From contig CM028924.1 in assembly GCA_016801845.1 (NCBI GenBank), positions 9,638,501 through 9,702,500 of the forward strand: DNA of 64,000 nucleotides, in the 5' to 3' direction. Of this stretch, positions 47,836-59,519 are shown one piece after another. The notes beneath the pieces were generated by a model. It was not told the origin of the DNA and made no database searches. It saw nothing but the letters and a program-made list of their open reading frames with translations. The translations under genes were made by a program, and so were the position numbers. Numbering within the stretch: the stretch's first letter is position 1; each line of letters starts with the position of its first letter. This DNA is from Polydactylus sextarius. Taxonomy: Eukaryota; Chordata; Actinopteri; Polynemidae.

Positions 47836-48240
47836 GTGAACCCAGGGTCTAGTTCCAGATCAGCAGATTATTCATTTTTTTCCTGAACAACTGGCCGATG
47901 TGTCCGTGAAGAGCGAAGAAAATGATGAATCTGCTGATCTGCAACACCCTTCACCACCAGTTTCAAGTTATCACTACTTCAGTTTATGTGTAGGGACGCT
48001 GTTCACGCTACTGCTGAAGGGAAGTGATATTTTGAGATTTGTTAGTGGTTAAAAAATGGTGATTTTGCCGCGTTTGGCTGACTGCCCCATTTACTTTCAT
48101 TGTTAACGATTTGGTTGTTAAAACAAACCACGGTCAAACTCAATATTACTTTAGCCAACGTAAAATATCTCTCGAGGGGGTGTTTGACCCGTGTGTGTGA
48201 TCAAATAGACCCTGAGTTGAAATTACTCCGGAGGGTCACT
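47836..48240. mobile_element. TTAA-flanked long-inverted-repeat element, copy A
   Basis: Flanked by TTAA at 47832-47835 and 48241-48244. It starts GTGAACCCAGGGTCT and ends GGAGGGTCACT. CCAGATCAGCAGATTATTC (47853) is inverted at ATGATGAATCTGCTGATCTG (47922). The right arm contains GTTAGTGGTTAAAAAATGG, TTTGGCTGACTGCCCCATTT and ACTTTCATTGTTAACGATTTG, shared with copies B (50174-50733) and C (57535-58053). Most of the left arm is deleted in copy A. No open frame; non-autonomous. Confidence 0.85.
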
Positions 48241-48244
48241 TTAA

Positions 48245-49864
48245 CCCTTAGAACTCAAAGCATTTTTTGTGATTGCATTACAGTATTTTAATGAATTTTT
48301 TAGAGACCTCAGGAATGTATTATATTGAGTCTTATGTCCTTTTTTCAGCCCAACCAAGGCAATGTGATGGAATAAATCTTATTTTATTTTTCCCCACCAT
48401 ATAAACACGACTGAGCAGTAACCATCAACAATATTTAAAATCCATTTGAGTTTTATTTTCAATAAGTTGGTGTCAACCATACCAGACATAGAGAGTTCTG
48501 ACGACTTTAGTTCCACATCAAACCCGAACAGTCCAAGAGCACAGTTTCTTTAAACTTCCAAGTCCCTTTTGATACACACCATATAAGCAGTTGCTTTTTT
48601 TTTGCATTTCACCTTTCAGCTGGAGTGTTAAGAGTTAACATCTCAGGTTAATGTTGCGTTCACGTGCCGCCGGAGCATCTGCTCTCAGAAAACTAAAACA
48701 AATAAGAAATAAACGCCAAACTCACCTGGACGAAACGTTCAGAAGGGAAAGTCCCATCGTGTTTTTTTTTTTTTTTCCCCGAACAAGAAACTCATCTGCA
48801 TTTTAATTAAAGCTCGTCGTCGCGGTGCAGGAACCTGCAGCGATCGATGCAGCGCCGTCCAACTGAAGCCGCGCTGCACCTGCAGCGTCCGGAGCTTTAA
48901 TCCGTGTACTGACATGTGTCTGCGGAGCAGAGGGATGGAGATTATCCCGAGGACTCTGGGCCTGAATCACTAATGTGGACACGGATCGTTACAGTCCGTC
49001 GACAGGAACATTCACCACAGCTCTTTTTTTTTTTTTTTTGTTCACACACACCAGACTCCATTGATAAAAAAAAACAGTCATTTTGCCTGGGTCGCTCTGT
49101 TTGTTTGTGGTGACTCTCAGTGTTCAGAAGTAAAAATATCACACAGTAGCTCCTCAATCAGACCAGAAACTGTTATTTTCTGAGGTGAAATTCAGATTCT
49201 CAACAGGAGGTTCTGCCTCTGTAGACTCAACAATCAACACTCCTGCCAGACATTTGAATAATAATGATAATGATTCATTCATAAGTGAACTAAATAGTTC
49301 AAAATCTAGCAACTGTCATTAGAAAACATGTGGGCTGCAGACTGAGTCCCTCGGCTCAACTCGTACAGAACTTAATTAGGTCTTACTGTGTTGGAAATTA
49401 ATCAGGTAATGTTTTTCCGGCAGAGCAGCGATAAGACATAGAGAATTACCTGGTTTCAGACGTCTCTGCCGTTTATTCAAAGCGCGGTGACGAGTTGAGT
49501 GACGGCGGCGACTCCAGCTCATTTCACCGCTGTCAGACGAGCTGCTGTTTGGGTCACTAAGATGCTGCAGAGTTCAGGTTTTTTTTTTCACATTATTTCA
49601 CACCTTCCTGACAGTTTCATATCATAAAAAAAAAAAACAGGCAGGACCAAACGGCCGATCACACACCGGCACTCACATCTGTTTATCTCACAATAACAGA
49701 GTCTGTGCGAGGATTCACTTCAGCTGCTGCCGTGTCAATTAGGTTCTTATTAATTTTCCACCGAAGCTGTTAGTTTATAACAAATGTTAAAGCTGCCAAT
49801 CACAGCTCACTAAAGGCTGAAGATGAGTTCTTCAAACTCCAGGAGCTTTTTCAACAGCAGGTTC
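48245..49864. other. Non-coding, nothing firmly recognised
   Basis: T runs lie at 48761-48776 and 49024-49040. 48780-48910 is GC-rich with CTGCAG-rich segments (AACCTGCAGCGATCGATGCA). A minus-strand CAG before GTGAGT at about 48726 is a good 5' splice motif without a convincing partner. No gene recognised. Confidence 0.45.
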
Positions 49865-50173
49865 ATAATCTCACCAGACTGAGACTGACTGACTGGACCA
49901 GCTGGATTAACCCAGTCAGGTTAATTTGATCCTGCTAATCCCTCCACAACTACCATCTACAACTAACTGATCTGAACAAATTAGTCCAACCAGATCAAAG
50001 TTACATACTGGTTTAACTACAAAACGCAACCACACCGACCTAATTAAACCAGAATTACCCAGTGAGACTTGCCTGAACAGATTGATCAAACCAGAGTAAC
50101 TTGGTCAAACTAATTAAACTAGAGTAAACTAGCTAACTAACCACACTGACCTGACAGTAATACCATAAGGGAA
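49865..50173 (+). repeat. Degenerate 'ACCAGACTGA' array, left part
   Basis: Loose tandem of AACCAGANTnA- and GACTGACTGACTGGACCAG-like units: ACCAGACTGAGACTGACTGA, TTAGTCCAACCAGATCAAAG, GATTGATCAAACCAGAGTAA, TTGGTCAAACTAATTAAACT. No fixed period is visible by eye. It resumes after the element at 50174-50733. Confidence 0.65.
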
Positions 50174-50733
50174 AGTGAGGGTCTATTTCACCACAAATAC
50201 AAGTCGAACACTAATATTGAAATAAGCCAAATAGTTAAGAATGAAAGTAAGTGGGGCGGTCAGCCAAATGTAGCTAAATCAATATTTTTTAACCACTAAT
50301 GAAGCTCCAGTTATAAATAAATAAAGCTTCTAAAGCAGCAGATTCATTTTCCTTACTCTTGTTCAGGAAAATGATGAATCTGCTGATGTGGAACACCCTT
50401 CATCACCAGTTGTTATGAAAACAAGACGTTGGGTAAGTCTTGTAAAACAGTATTTTTTAATAAACTCTTGGTTCACTACTTCAGTTTATGTGTATGGACC
50501 CTATTTATGCTAATGCTGAAGTGAAGTGATATTTTGAGCTTTATTAGTGGTTAAAAAGTTACAATTTAGATACGTTTGGCTGACTGCCCCATTTACTTTC
50601 ATTGTTAACTATTTGGTTGTGAAAACAAAAGATGGTCAAACTCAATATTACTTCAACCACCTCTCTTCAGGAGGTGTTTGACTCGTATGTCTGATGAAAT
50701 CCTGGGATCAAATTACTCTTGAAGTAAGTCACA
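50174..50733. mobile_element. TTAA-family long-inverted-repeat element, copy B
   Basis: The most complete copy, with arms of well over 100 bp. AATAGTTAAGAATGAAAGTA, GTGGGGCGGTCAGCCAAATG and TTTTTTAACCACTAATGAAG on the left are inverted on the right (AGCTTTATTAGTGGTTAAAA, GGCTGACTGCCCCATTTACT, TTCATTGTTAACTATT). The outer arms match too (GGGTCTATTTCACCACAAAT with its worn inverse before 50710). TTAA follows at 50734-50737, but the left flank (ACCATAAGGGAA) has lost it. The centre carries the hairpin seen in copies A and C. Confidence 0.85.
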
Positions 50734-50737
50734 TTAA

Positions 50738-50970
50738 TTGTTTTAAAGTTATGTAATCAAACCAGAGTAAACCAGTTCCATTGACCAAACCAGACTGACT
50801 AGTTAAAACTGATGTAACCAGACAAAACCAACCAAACTAATCCAATTAGATTAACATAATCCTACTACTCTCAGCAGAGTTACCCAATGAGACTGATCTG
50901 AACTAATCAAAGGTATAGGACACTAATCCAATCAGATTTTTTCAATCAAACAGATTTGATGAGATGAGTC
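50738..50970 (+). repeat. Degenerate 'ACCAGACTGA' array, right part
   Basis: Continues the array: GTAATCAAACCAGAGTAAAC, ATTGACCAAACCAGACTGAC, GATGTAACCAGACAAAACC, CCAATCAGATTTTTTCAATC. With 49865-50173 it brackets copy B, so the element probably inserted into an existing array. Confidence 0.65.
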
Positions 50971-51425
50971 CAACCAGAAGTTGAACATTAATGGCACATC
51001 ACGAATCAGTGCTTTTCAGTGACATTTAGCTGTGTGATAGTGTTGTGATATTAAAGCTCCAACACATTTAAACAAGTGTCCACTGTTAATGTCATTAGTT
51101 TGACAAATCCAAACACAAAGTGTGGCCTCATTACAGGAAGAACAGAAACAGAATCTATACCGTTCTAATTGCATTTGTGTTGTTGTTGTCATTGTTGTTG
51201 TTGTTGTTGTTATTTGTGATTTTTGTTGCCTCATGGCCGTGACACTGGCGGTGTTCAGAGTCCATTAAAAATACATCAAGGAGGGCGACTCGCAGCACTT
51301 CTCCCTGATTGTATCGATTCCTTGAGCCTGCTGGCTCGGTCTAATATCTGGGGGTATTAATGCTTCCTTAAATATTCATGGCAGCTATCACTTTTCATAG
51401 CCAAGGAGCTGTTTGGAGACGCTCA
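50971..51425. other. Non-coding; TTG repeats; possible regulatory block
   Basis: A TTG-rich run lies at 51176-51212. 51240-51400 is repeat-free with GGGGGTATTAATGCTTCC and TTAAATATTCATGGCAGC and may be regulatory. No gene. Confidence 0.4.
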
Positions 51426-51444
51426 GACACACACAAACACACAC

Positions 51445-51495
<51 letters not shown>

Positions 51496-51506
51496 TATAA
51501 ATATAG
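51426..51506. repeat. CA / TA / CA compound microsatellite
   Basis: A CA-rich start, an uninterrupted TA run of about 38 bp and a CA end. Confidence 0.95.
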
Positions 51507-53689
51507 CTTGTAATGTTGTCATACATGTAAGTGTGAACACACTGGCACTCTCAGAATAGCATGTGTGACCGTGGAAGCACAGGAAGGCGAGACACCGCGA
51601 AACTGTATTTAGACACTTCGCAGTGCACACATAATTGTTTTTGACGGAGCGCTAACATGCTAGCGCTAAACACGTGCGATGTTTAGCGTGTTCGTCACCC
51701 ATTAGCATGCAAATTAAGCGACATGAGATCGTAAAAAAAAAAATAATAATAAAATTAGGATGAAATGGAACGAATGCAGATAAATCATGAATTGCCCTAG
51801 TATGTCAATGTTTTCTCCATGTCTAAGGACGTCCACTGTGACAACACTGTGGATGTGATTCCCACAGAGACTGAGGATTTTATCTTAACAGTCTAGACCA
51901 TCATAAACAGCTGGTGTGTCTCCAGCAGACTGCATTGACAAAATTAGTCATTTTTAGTTTCTCTCTTGTCTGTCGCTTATTTGGATCTGTCAGTTAGTTC
52001 GTGTTATCGTGCAACTTTCGCGCGCAGGAAGTTCAGAGCCTTTGAGGTAAAAAGACAACAACAACAACCTAATTGGCTGAAGCCGCAGCAGACCAGCGAC
52101 TCCTGCGAGGTAAAATGACTGTTTTTATCAGTGGAGTGTGGTTCGTCTCAGTAGAAATCTTCGTCCGAAAACGTCGTCATTGTTCAGATCCTTGTTTAAC
52201 CTAAAAACAGTCTTTATACAGCTCTGACAAATACAGTCATTTTACCTCGCAGGAGGCGCCGACTCGATTGCTTTGTTAGTTTGTGTCATTGTGCGTGTGA
52301 CTTTGAAACCCGCGCCCTGTGAAAATTACTGTTTTTGTCGTTAGCGTCTGGTCGAGATGAAACAAATCCAGCAGCAGCTGGTTTTGGACAAAGATGCAAA
52401 GATTTTTTTTTTTTTTTTAACTCTATTAATCATTTACACACAAACGTTAAACTTTTTTTCATTTTTTTTTAATATGTGTGCCCTACAAATCATATCTACT
52501 CCGCACATAGTTGCAGTTGGAGCTGCTCAGAAGTGGGACATTGAAATACACACACACATATGTGTGTATATCTAGGAAAAAAAAAAAAAATGTGTCCACT
52601 CATCCTTTTTCTGCGAGTGAAAATCTGGACCGTTTCCTTTCACCGTGTGGTTTCGTGTTATTTTCTTCTCCCTCCGTATGTTTGCTTCCTGCTCTTTTTT
52701 TTTTTTCCTGACCACTTAGCGCCGCGGCAGAAGTCACATTTCTGTAACCTTTTCTTTTGTCGGCGGGGAGTCTTCGACTCTGACCGCCAGGCGTCTGTTT
52801 TCCACCTCACTCGGAGGGTTTGAGGGGGAGGGTTGGGCGACCGAATGGATCCTGACAGCGCTGTATTCTCTGTGCTCTTAGACATTTATCATCCCTGTAT
52901 CCTCTCACACTTGTCACAGCTGGAAGCACACTTATTGTTCTCGCAAGGCGCTACTGTGTCCAAGTTTTTTAAGCCCAGACGACAAACTGGGGCGATCATT
53001 TCCCAGCAGTCTCAGAATTAAATGTCAGACTTCTCAGAGGGCAGCTTGGCACGATCGTACAACTTTTATCATCTTTTTTTTTTTAAATCCTCTCAGATCC
53101 TTTACAGAAAATCAACTTAAAAAGATTAATGATTGTGTCAACCGGGGACTCAAATGCACTACCGTCATTAAAGAAATAAAGAAATTAAATTGAGTCGTGT
53201 TTTTTGGGCAATTTCAGAATCAAAGTCTTCACACTGATTGGTGCTGAGAGCTGAGCTCAAACAGATGAAAAATAAAAAACACATATTTCACTAATGCCAG
53301 CATCCAGCAGCGTTGGATGGACTCATCTTTCTTCAGTGGGAATGATGCTGACGAAGACTGTGGGCAGCTCAGGCTGATCTTTACAGGAAATAGATTTTCA
53401 AAGTAAAACAGCACCACATGCTTGTGATCAACATGGCTTTGGGAATTACAACGCTGCTGGGTTCAACATCCAACTAATTTCAGCGTCGGATCACTGTGGC
53501 CACAGCTCAACAAGGTGGTCAACCTCCCTGGAAGATCTTGAAGTGACTGAAGAGATGATGACTAAGATCTGGGTCTCCAACTGGATTGAACCCTGAAATC
53601 CTCAGTTGGAAGAAAGTCTAATCAGGTGCCAAAACCTGAACTTCAAATGGCTCCTTTCAACTTCCTCTCGATGTTTTGAACCCTAATAC
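51507..53689. other. Non-coding, nothing firmly recognised
   Basis: GAGGTAAAAAGAC, GCGAGGTAAAATGAC and TTTTACCTCGCAGGAG (52045-52260) are short related segments. T runs lie near 52402, 52691 and 53076. A 62-codon frame at 52833-53021 starts MGDRMDPDSAVFSVLLD and has no recognised domain or splice support. No gene called. Confidence 0.45.
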
Positions 53690-53960
53690 AGTTCACACTA
53701 CCTGATTTACCAATGATTTGTGAGTCTCAGTCTCTGTCATGATCGTTGCAGAGTTCACACTTGGCGACTTGCGTTCCCATGATCTGGAGTCTCAGCAACT
53801 GGTCTGAGACCTGTAGTGTTCACACTAAAAGACTGATTGAGCTCCCGATCAGACTATGACGTCACCAAACTATACGTCTGGTCACATGAACTAGATGGGA
53901 TGTAGCCGCTGCTTCTCACCGTGATTTACAGCCGTTTATTGCCGTGGTTTTCATGGTGGG
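53690..53960 (+). repeat. 'TTCACACTA' dispersed repeat, fuller copy
   Basis: TTCACACTACCTGATTTACC, GCAGAGTTCACACTTGGCGA, GTAGTGTTCACACTAAAAGA and TATGACGTCACCAAACTATA, then GGGATGTAGCCGCTGCTTCT. The recurring 'TTCACACT-nn-GA' segments are typical of a teleost hAT-related non-autonomous family. The 3' part is inverted at 42235-42372. Confidence 0.75.
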
Positions 53961-55454
53961 GCTGAAATCATAGGCAGACCTCCCTGGTACCGTGTAATAT
54001 TTGGATCAGATGCGGAGAGTTTGTAGAAATTGAAACAGACTTTTAAACATGGTTGTGAGACCGCAGCAGCATTTATCTCACATCCCTCCTCTGATTGGCT
54101 GTTGCTCTTTATCAATCTCATTCTTTCAGTCACTACTCAAAGCTGAAGACCATAGGTAAGGGTCATATCATAGATGAGGTTATGAATTGACACAATACAG
54201 ATCTGAATGTCAACCTCTCCTCATATTGAACTTTCAGCAAACGCAGTCAACTCTTGCTTATCCGGAACCATCTGACATTAAAAATGCTGAAAACAGCCAG
54301 ATGTGAGTGCTCCACATATTAAACTACACCAAGTGTACACACATGGAGTCCACCAGGACTTTGAGAGTGTTAGACCGGACCAAGAGTGGAGTCACTGCTT
54401 CAAATCTCTGCAGGCTGTGGTGACAGCTTGTTAATGTAATGTGTCTCTTGTTACCTAACACACACAAGTGCATGCATAAGTAAAGAGCTAAAAGTGTCAT
54501 CTACAGTAGCAGCAGCACTCCAGCTGTGTTTTTCAGTCCTAAGTGACTCCTGCAATATTGTTGAATGTTAAACAAATCACTGCTGGACATCAGAGACAGA
54601 GGTTTTAGAGGAAACATGAATTGGAAAGATCAATCAGTTGAAATCTAAATTATATTCGACCTGAGGAGTCAAGAAGCGGGGTTTTCCAAAGAGCTAAGAA
54701 TTCAAATTCAAACTATCAGAATAAAGAAAAACAATAAAAAGACCTGGAACAGAAATACGGAGTCATGGTGATGATCTTTACTTGAATTGATTACCAATGA
54801 GGAGATGTTTTCATTCAGCAGCGATTTAAACAAGTCAAAACCTCGATTGTTTCTATTTTTGTACCTGAACCTGAAGATCCAGCAGCGTCCTTCGGTTTGT
54901 TGACCTCATCGCTCTTAACTTTGAACACGATGATGCAAGAGTTCCGCAAAAGATAAGGTGGCGCCGACCTGTTTAAAATCTTTTAAAAAAAACGAGCTAT
55001 AATATCTTAAAATCAATCGCTAAACGGACAGGAAGCCATTGGACGGAGGCCAGTCGTGGTGTTATGTGATCACAGTTTCTTTCTCGTTGGAAGTCGAGCG
55101 GCGGCAGAGTTACAGGAGTCTAAACAAGACAAGATAAAAGCCGTAGAGGAACGGACGTAAGTGGCAGAAACAAAAACTTTTAGTTTGGCTCGTGTTTGAA
55201 CAATGTTTCCTTTTGGTTTCGTTTTCTCTTACGAAACTTGCTTAGCTCATTTTTTGCCGTTGCTACTTTTCTATTGTTAATCTTCGTTCCTTTCTGCAAT
55301 CTGTTTTCAACATCTGAACTGTCTTCTCTTCCGCTTTACAAAGACAAAATAAAAACAAAAGAATCATCGGCTCTTTGTGCCGCTGCGTTGCATTTTAAGA
55401 GGCTCATTTCCAGCGAAGCTCGGCTGATGGTTCCTCTGATGAGCCGTACAGTGA
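53961..55454. other. Non-coding, nothing recognised
   Basis: No gene, RNA or repeat recognised. An 88-codon frame at 55196-55462 begins hydrophobic and is T-rich; it could suggest a signal peptide but has no support beyond composition. Confidence 0.5.
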
Positions 55455-55745
55455 AGTGTTGAAGATTTAGCAAACACCACAATAGAGGACTGACTCATAT
55501 CCCCTCTGTTCTTCTCACATGCACCGTATTTTCTAGTCCCTTTTTTTCTCAATAGAATGACACTCAAACTAATTAAGGCTTAAATTAAAGATCCAAATGA
55601 AGAAATGACTCATTAAATGCTCTGTTAATATGATACTTTCCTTTAATGACGTGTTCCCTTTGTGCTGGTTGTTCTCTCTGGGATTACGGCAGAGCACAAT
55701 TAGCAGTGTAACGTCGCTGTGACACACTTTATTAACAAGAATGGA
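55455..55745. promoter_or_regulatory. Possible conserved non-coding block
   Basis: Repeat-free and rich in homeodomain- and TATA-like cores: CTCAAACTAATTAAGGC, TGACTCATTAAATGC, CTGTTAATATGATAC, CCTTTAATGACGTG, GCACAATTAGCAGTG. Inference only. Confidence 0.25.
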
Positions 55746-56130
55746 CATTGTTGTTTTGAATATAATGTGTGAAATTATCGTCGGAAATGAAGCTTAAGGG
55801 CTGCAGGAATATTCCTTGTTTCCTTAAAGTCAGAGTTGGTGTAAAAAGTTGAATGATGAAGTGGAAAGAGGAGGAGAGAGAGAGAACAAAAGAGGTAGAG
55901 CTACAGGAAACTAAATGAGCACCGGTGGAAGCTACGGCACCAACAAGAGCTTGCGCCAATTGTAAAATAATGAATAAAATGCTCAAGCGCCAACTGTGTC
56001 ATCTCTCAGGAAATATGTATCACTCACCACAGCAGCAAACACTGTATGAGCAGATGAAAATATGATGAAATAAAATGAGGTGTATGTAGCTCTTAGACTG
56101 AGGCTGTTTCACTCATCCATTTTTCAGCAT
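55746..56130. other. Non-coding, nothing recognised
   Basis: No gene or repeat recognised. Confidence 0.5.
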
Positions 56131-56211
56131 CATATCCAAGGTGAGCTGAGGTCTGGGTGGCAGGTCAACGAGGTAGTCCATGTGTCTAAGGTGGTCCAAG
56201 TGAGTCCATTG
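56131..56211 (+). repeat. Degenerate 10-bp AGGTGGTCCA array, left part
   Basis: AGGTAGTCCATGTGTCTAAGG then TGGTCCAAGTGAGTCCA. The same units resume at 56570-56605 (CATGTGTCCAAGGTGGTCC, AAGGTAGTCCA), on the far side of the element at 56212-56568. Confidence 0.7.
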
Positions 56212-56568
56212 TCTCTTTTCCACTACACCGTCCTAGCGCTACTCGGCTCGACTCTGTTCGCTGCGACGTCGTGATACAAAAACATCAGTAAACATTTAAT
56301 GGAGGAGATGTATTTGTTGCTCGGTTAGCTTAGGCTACAGGCAATGAGTATCACTGTAGCCAGTGTTTAAAAATGGCGGTTGGTTACTTTGTTGATGCTC
56401 TCTCAACTCCCTCTGAACCAATCAGTGGCCGGCAGTCTGTTCATGTCACGTTACAGTGTCGACTTAGTTCACTTGGAAACCAACAATTAAAAAAGTACCT
56501 GGTACCAGGTGCTAGCACCAAGTGGAAAACACTCTAAACTGAATAAAATCGTGCTAGTGGGAAAGAGG
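56212..56568 (-). mobile_element. Foldback DNA element, GGTACC family, copy 2
   Basis: Inverted relative of 20797-21162. It begins TCTCTTTTCCACTACACC with CTACTCGGCTCGACTCTG and ends GTGCTAGTGGGAAAGAGG. Shared interior blocks are AATCAGTGGCCGGCAGTCTG, TTCATGTCACG and the AATGGAGGA segment. No open frame. Confidence 0.85.
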
Positions 56569-57534
56569 CACATGTGTCCAAGGTGGTCCAAGGTAGTCCA
56601 GATTCTCCTGGAGGATCCTGAGTTGTCCCAGACTAGATAAGATATTAATCTCTGCAGTTCTGGGTCTACGTCTTCTCACCTGAAGGAGCAGCAGCCCTGA
56701 ACTTATGAAATGTTGCACAAAAGAAGTAAAACATAAAGTGTCAACTTGGTCGTGCAACTAAAATGACTCATTGTTTTGAAATCAGCTTCTTCAGAAATAA
56801 TTCACAAAAGACATTTTTGTCAAACTAAACAAAATTTTAAGAAATTGCTTTAAAAAAAAGTGTAAAACAAAAGGAAGTTTTCATCAGACTTGATAGAACC
56901 ACAGCCAATGTCCTTGAGCACAAAACCAGCTCCATGAAGAAGTTTTAAGTGGAAAAACTTGATTGACCTCAGCTGCAGATATCGTCTATCGTCTTTGTAG
57001 AAAGTTACAGCAGCAGGGTAACACCCGTGGCTTTGGTTTCACGTAGCGAACGTAGTAAGTTTCCCAATTACTGTTTGACAGAAAGATTTATTAGAAAACC
57101 AAGACAGAAATCAGGTATTTGGCAAAAACTCTCACAGTTCTGGTTTAGAATTTAGACCAGAACTTCAAATGGATATTGAAGAAACGAGAAGAGAGAGATA
57201 GAGCATAGTCTACTTGACTATAAATGGGAGTCCTTCACAGTTATGAGCACAAGTGTTTCCCTGCAGACTAACTGGCTCTCAGCCAGCAGTTAAGGATGCT
57301 TCAAGATGTACTTGTCACGTCATTATCCAACCAGGAGCCGCTTTCACTCCATCTCATCAAACTCTGCAGCACTTGTTCTTTCTTTTCTCCATCATTTTTT
57401 TCAGCCACGCCTGTGTGTGATATCCTCTCTTTTGTAATCTCCATCTGATTAATGTGGAGATAATGAAGGCGTAGAGATCCACTCCAGGTCAATCAAGTGT
57501 GTGTATGTGTGTGTGTGGTGGCAGACAGACTTAA
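56569..57534. other. Array remnant then non-coding block
   Basis: Right part of the AGGTGGTCCA array to about 56610, then unrecognised sequence. 57290-57490 is repeat-free (TTTGTAATCTCCATCTGATT, AATGTGGAGATAATGAAGGC) and could be regulatory. A TG run lies at 57498-57517. Confidence 0.45.
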
Positions 57535-58053
57535 TTATCAGTTGTATCTTTTGTTTTCACATCCAAATAGCTAACAATGAAAGTGGGTCTGCTGGCCAAA
57601 TGTACCACTTCATGTTGTTCCAGAGCAGCAGACTCATCATTTTCCTCGCTCTGCATGGACACATCAGCCTGTTGTTCAGAAACATGATGAATCTGCTGAT
57701 CTGGAACACCCTTTATTACCAGTTGTTATGAAAACAAGACGTTGGGTAAATCTTGTATTAAAGGCTCGGATCAGTTACTAAATTATTAGTACTTCAGTTT
57801 ATGTGTAGGGACCCTATTCATGCTACCTCTATGGTGAAGTGATAATTTTAGCTTTATTAGTGGTTAAAAATGACAATTTAGATCCTTTTGGCTGACCACC
57901 CCTCTTACTTTCATTGTTAGCTATTAAACTGTGAAAACAAAAGACGATCAAACTTGATATTGCTTCGACCAACATAAAATTTGTCCTGAGGGGGTGTTTA
58001 TCCTGTATTCATGGTGAAACAGCCTCTGGGTTCAAATTACTCTGGACCATCAC
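57535..58053. mobile_element. TTAA-family long-inverted-repeat element, copy C
   Basis: The right half aligns with copies A and B through AGTACTTCAGTTTATGTGTA, GCTTTATTAGTGGTTAAAAA and CTTTCATTGTTAGCTATTAA, ending CTGGACCATCAC, followed by TTAA (58054-58057). The left arm has ATCTTTTGTTTTCACATCC then AAATAGCTAACAATGAAAGT, the inverse of the right. A TTAA also stands at 57531-57534, but the first bases after it do not match the right terminus, so the left end is uncertain. The central hairpin pairs CCAGAGCAGCAGACTCATC with GATGAATCTGCTGATCTGG. Confidence 0.8.
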
Positions 58054-58057
58054 TTAA

Positions 58058-59519
58058 AGGCCTCAGTGCATCTGGATTATGTTAAATGTATATGCTACAG
58101 ATACTTGGGATCTGGGGAGTTTGTTGGACCTGGTCAACATTTTGCTTAAGCAAATTCGTAGCAGTTTTTCTGCTTTTACACCAGCTACCGTGTTTTACTG
58201 TTGTCCATTCACCTGCACCATAATTGTAAACGCAACATCTCTACAACACATTGAAGGAATTTCTTCAAATTTGGCAGAACCATTCATTTGGACTCGAAGA
58301 TTAAGTGATGACTTTTTTGGTAGTCAAATGTTAAAGGGTCAAAGTCACTTTTACTATTTTAAAAAAAGATGTTTTTGGACATCAGACACAAAGAATTGTA
58401 GATAATCTGGGTTGGTGAAGACATACAGCTACAATAGTTGTAATTCTAGTTGTGTCTGGCGCTGCCATCTTATAGAAGCAGTACTGTGGCTTTAAATTAT
58501 ATTTAAATTGGTTGGACAAGTCAAAATGTCATCCATATCCAGAAGCCAGGACCCAATATTTTTCAGCAGAACATTTAATTATAAGAAGATGATCAATGTT
58601 TTTCACTTCACCCGTCAGCGGTTTTAATGTCGTCACCGATCGGTGAATCTTCTCATCTGAATCTGAAGTCCAATGACAAATCCATCCGATCAGGCACAGG
58701 AAAGGACACATCTGGGTCTCTTAATGAAGGGCACTGTTTTGTTGACTGACTGGTTGGTTGGTTGGCTGCTGATTGATATGTTTCCTAATTAATTAGATCA
58801 CTCACAGATCCTCATATGGTAAAACAGCCAAGCGTCCAACTGGCTGACTGACTAACAAACATCCAGAGGAGAAAAATTACTCAGCTGCACCAAATGTTCT
58901 CTCTTCCTCATTACCACTTTTAGTCAATACACTCTTTTACTTCTAACTCCAGTGTTAAGTAAACAGCCATGATAACGATTTGTAGCAGCACCCAGCCCTG
59001 CACTTCACAGTATCAAAACTCTTTACTTGACAGGTGAGTGAAGATGGGTAGAAGGTGGGAAGAAGAGTGAGGGGATGACAGAAATGATCGACACAGCCAG
59101 GATTCAAAGTGGCAATCGCTGCATGTCTTATGAGCTGAACTGGTGCTACCCGCTCTTCAATACAGCTTATTAACAAGGACAAACTATCTGAGCTGTATGT
59201 GGTTTGCAAGTGACGTTTTAGGTGAAATCACAAAGTGGTTCCAAACAATCAATCAACCAATCGATTAAAATGAACATTATGACGACAAGGTGCCGTTTTC
59301 TCCAAATAAGATCATCTTTGATTATCAGACCTTTAAGACATTGGGTTAAAATCAGATTTGATCAGATTAGTTTTGGATTTTCTGAACTTTTCAGCATATG
59401 TCTGAACTCATACATGGACCAGAGGAAGAGTTTACATCACCTGTACGTTCCAGTTTGTGTTCTCAGTCACGCTGTCAGATAGGAAAAGAAAATTGGAGCA
59501 TAACTTGACCGGCAGCCAG
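58058..59519. other. Non-coding; weak old repeat at 58240-58345
   Basis: 58240-58345 has CACATTGAAGGAATTTCTTC, AAATTTGGCAGAACCATTC and AAAGGGTCAAAGTCAC, in the order of the percomorph repeat also seen at 60240. The 108-codon frame at 58079-58405 overlaps it and is not called. The rest is unrecognised. Confidence 0.45.

Noticed and set aside
48720..48800. Minus-strand CCAG/GTGAGTTT donor
   Set aside because: The only nearby acceptor is weak and the frame is stopped or runs through a poly-A tract.
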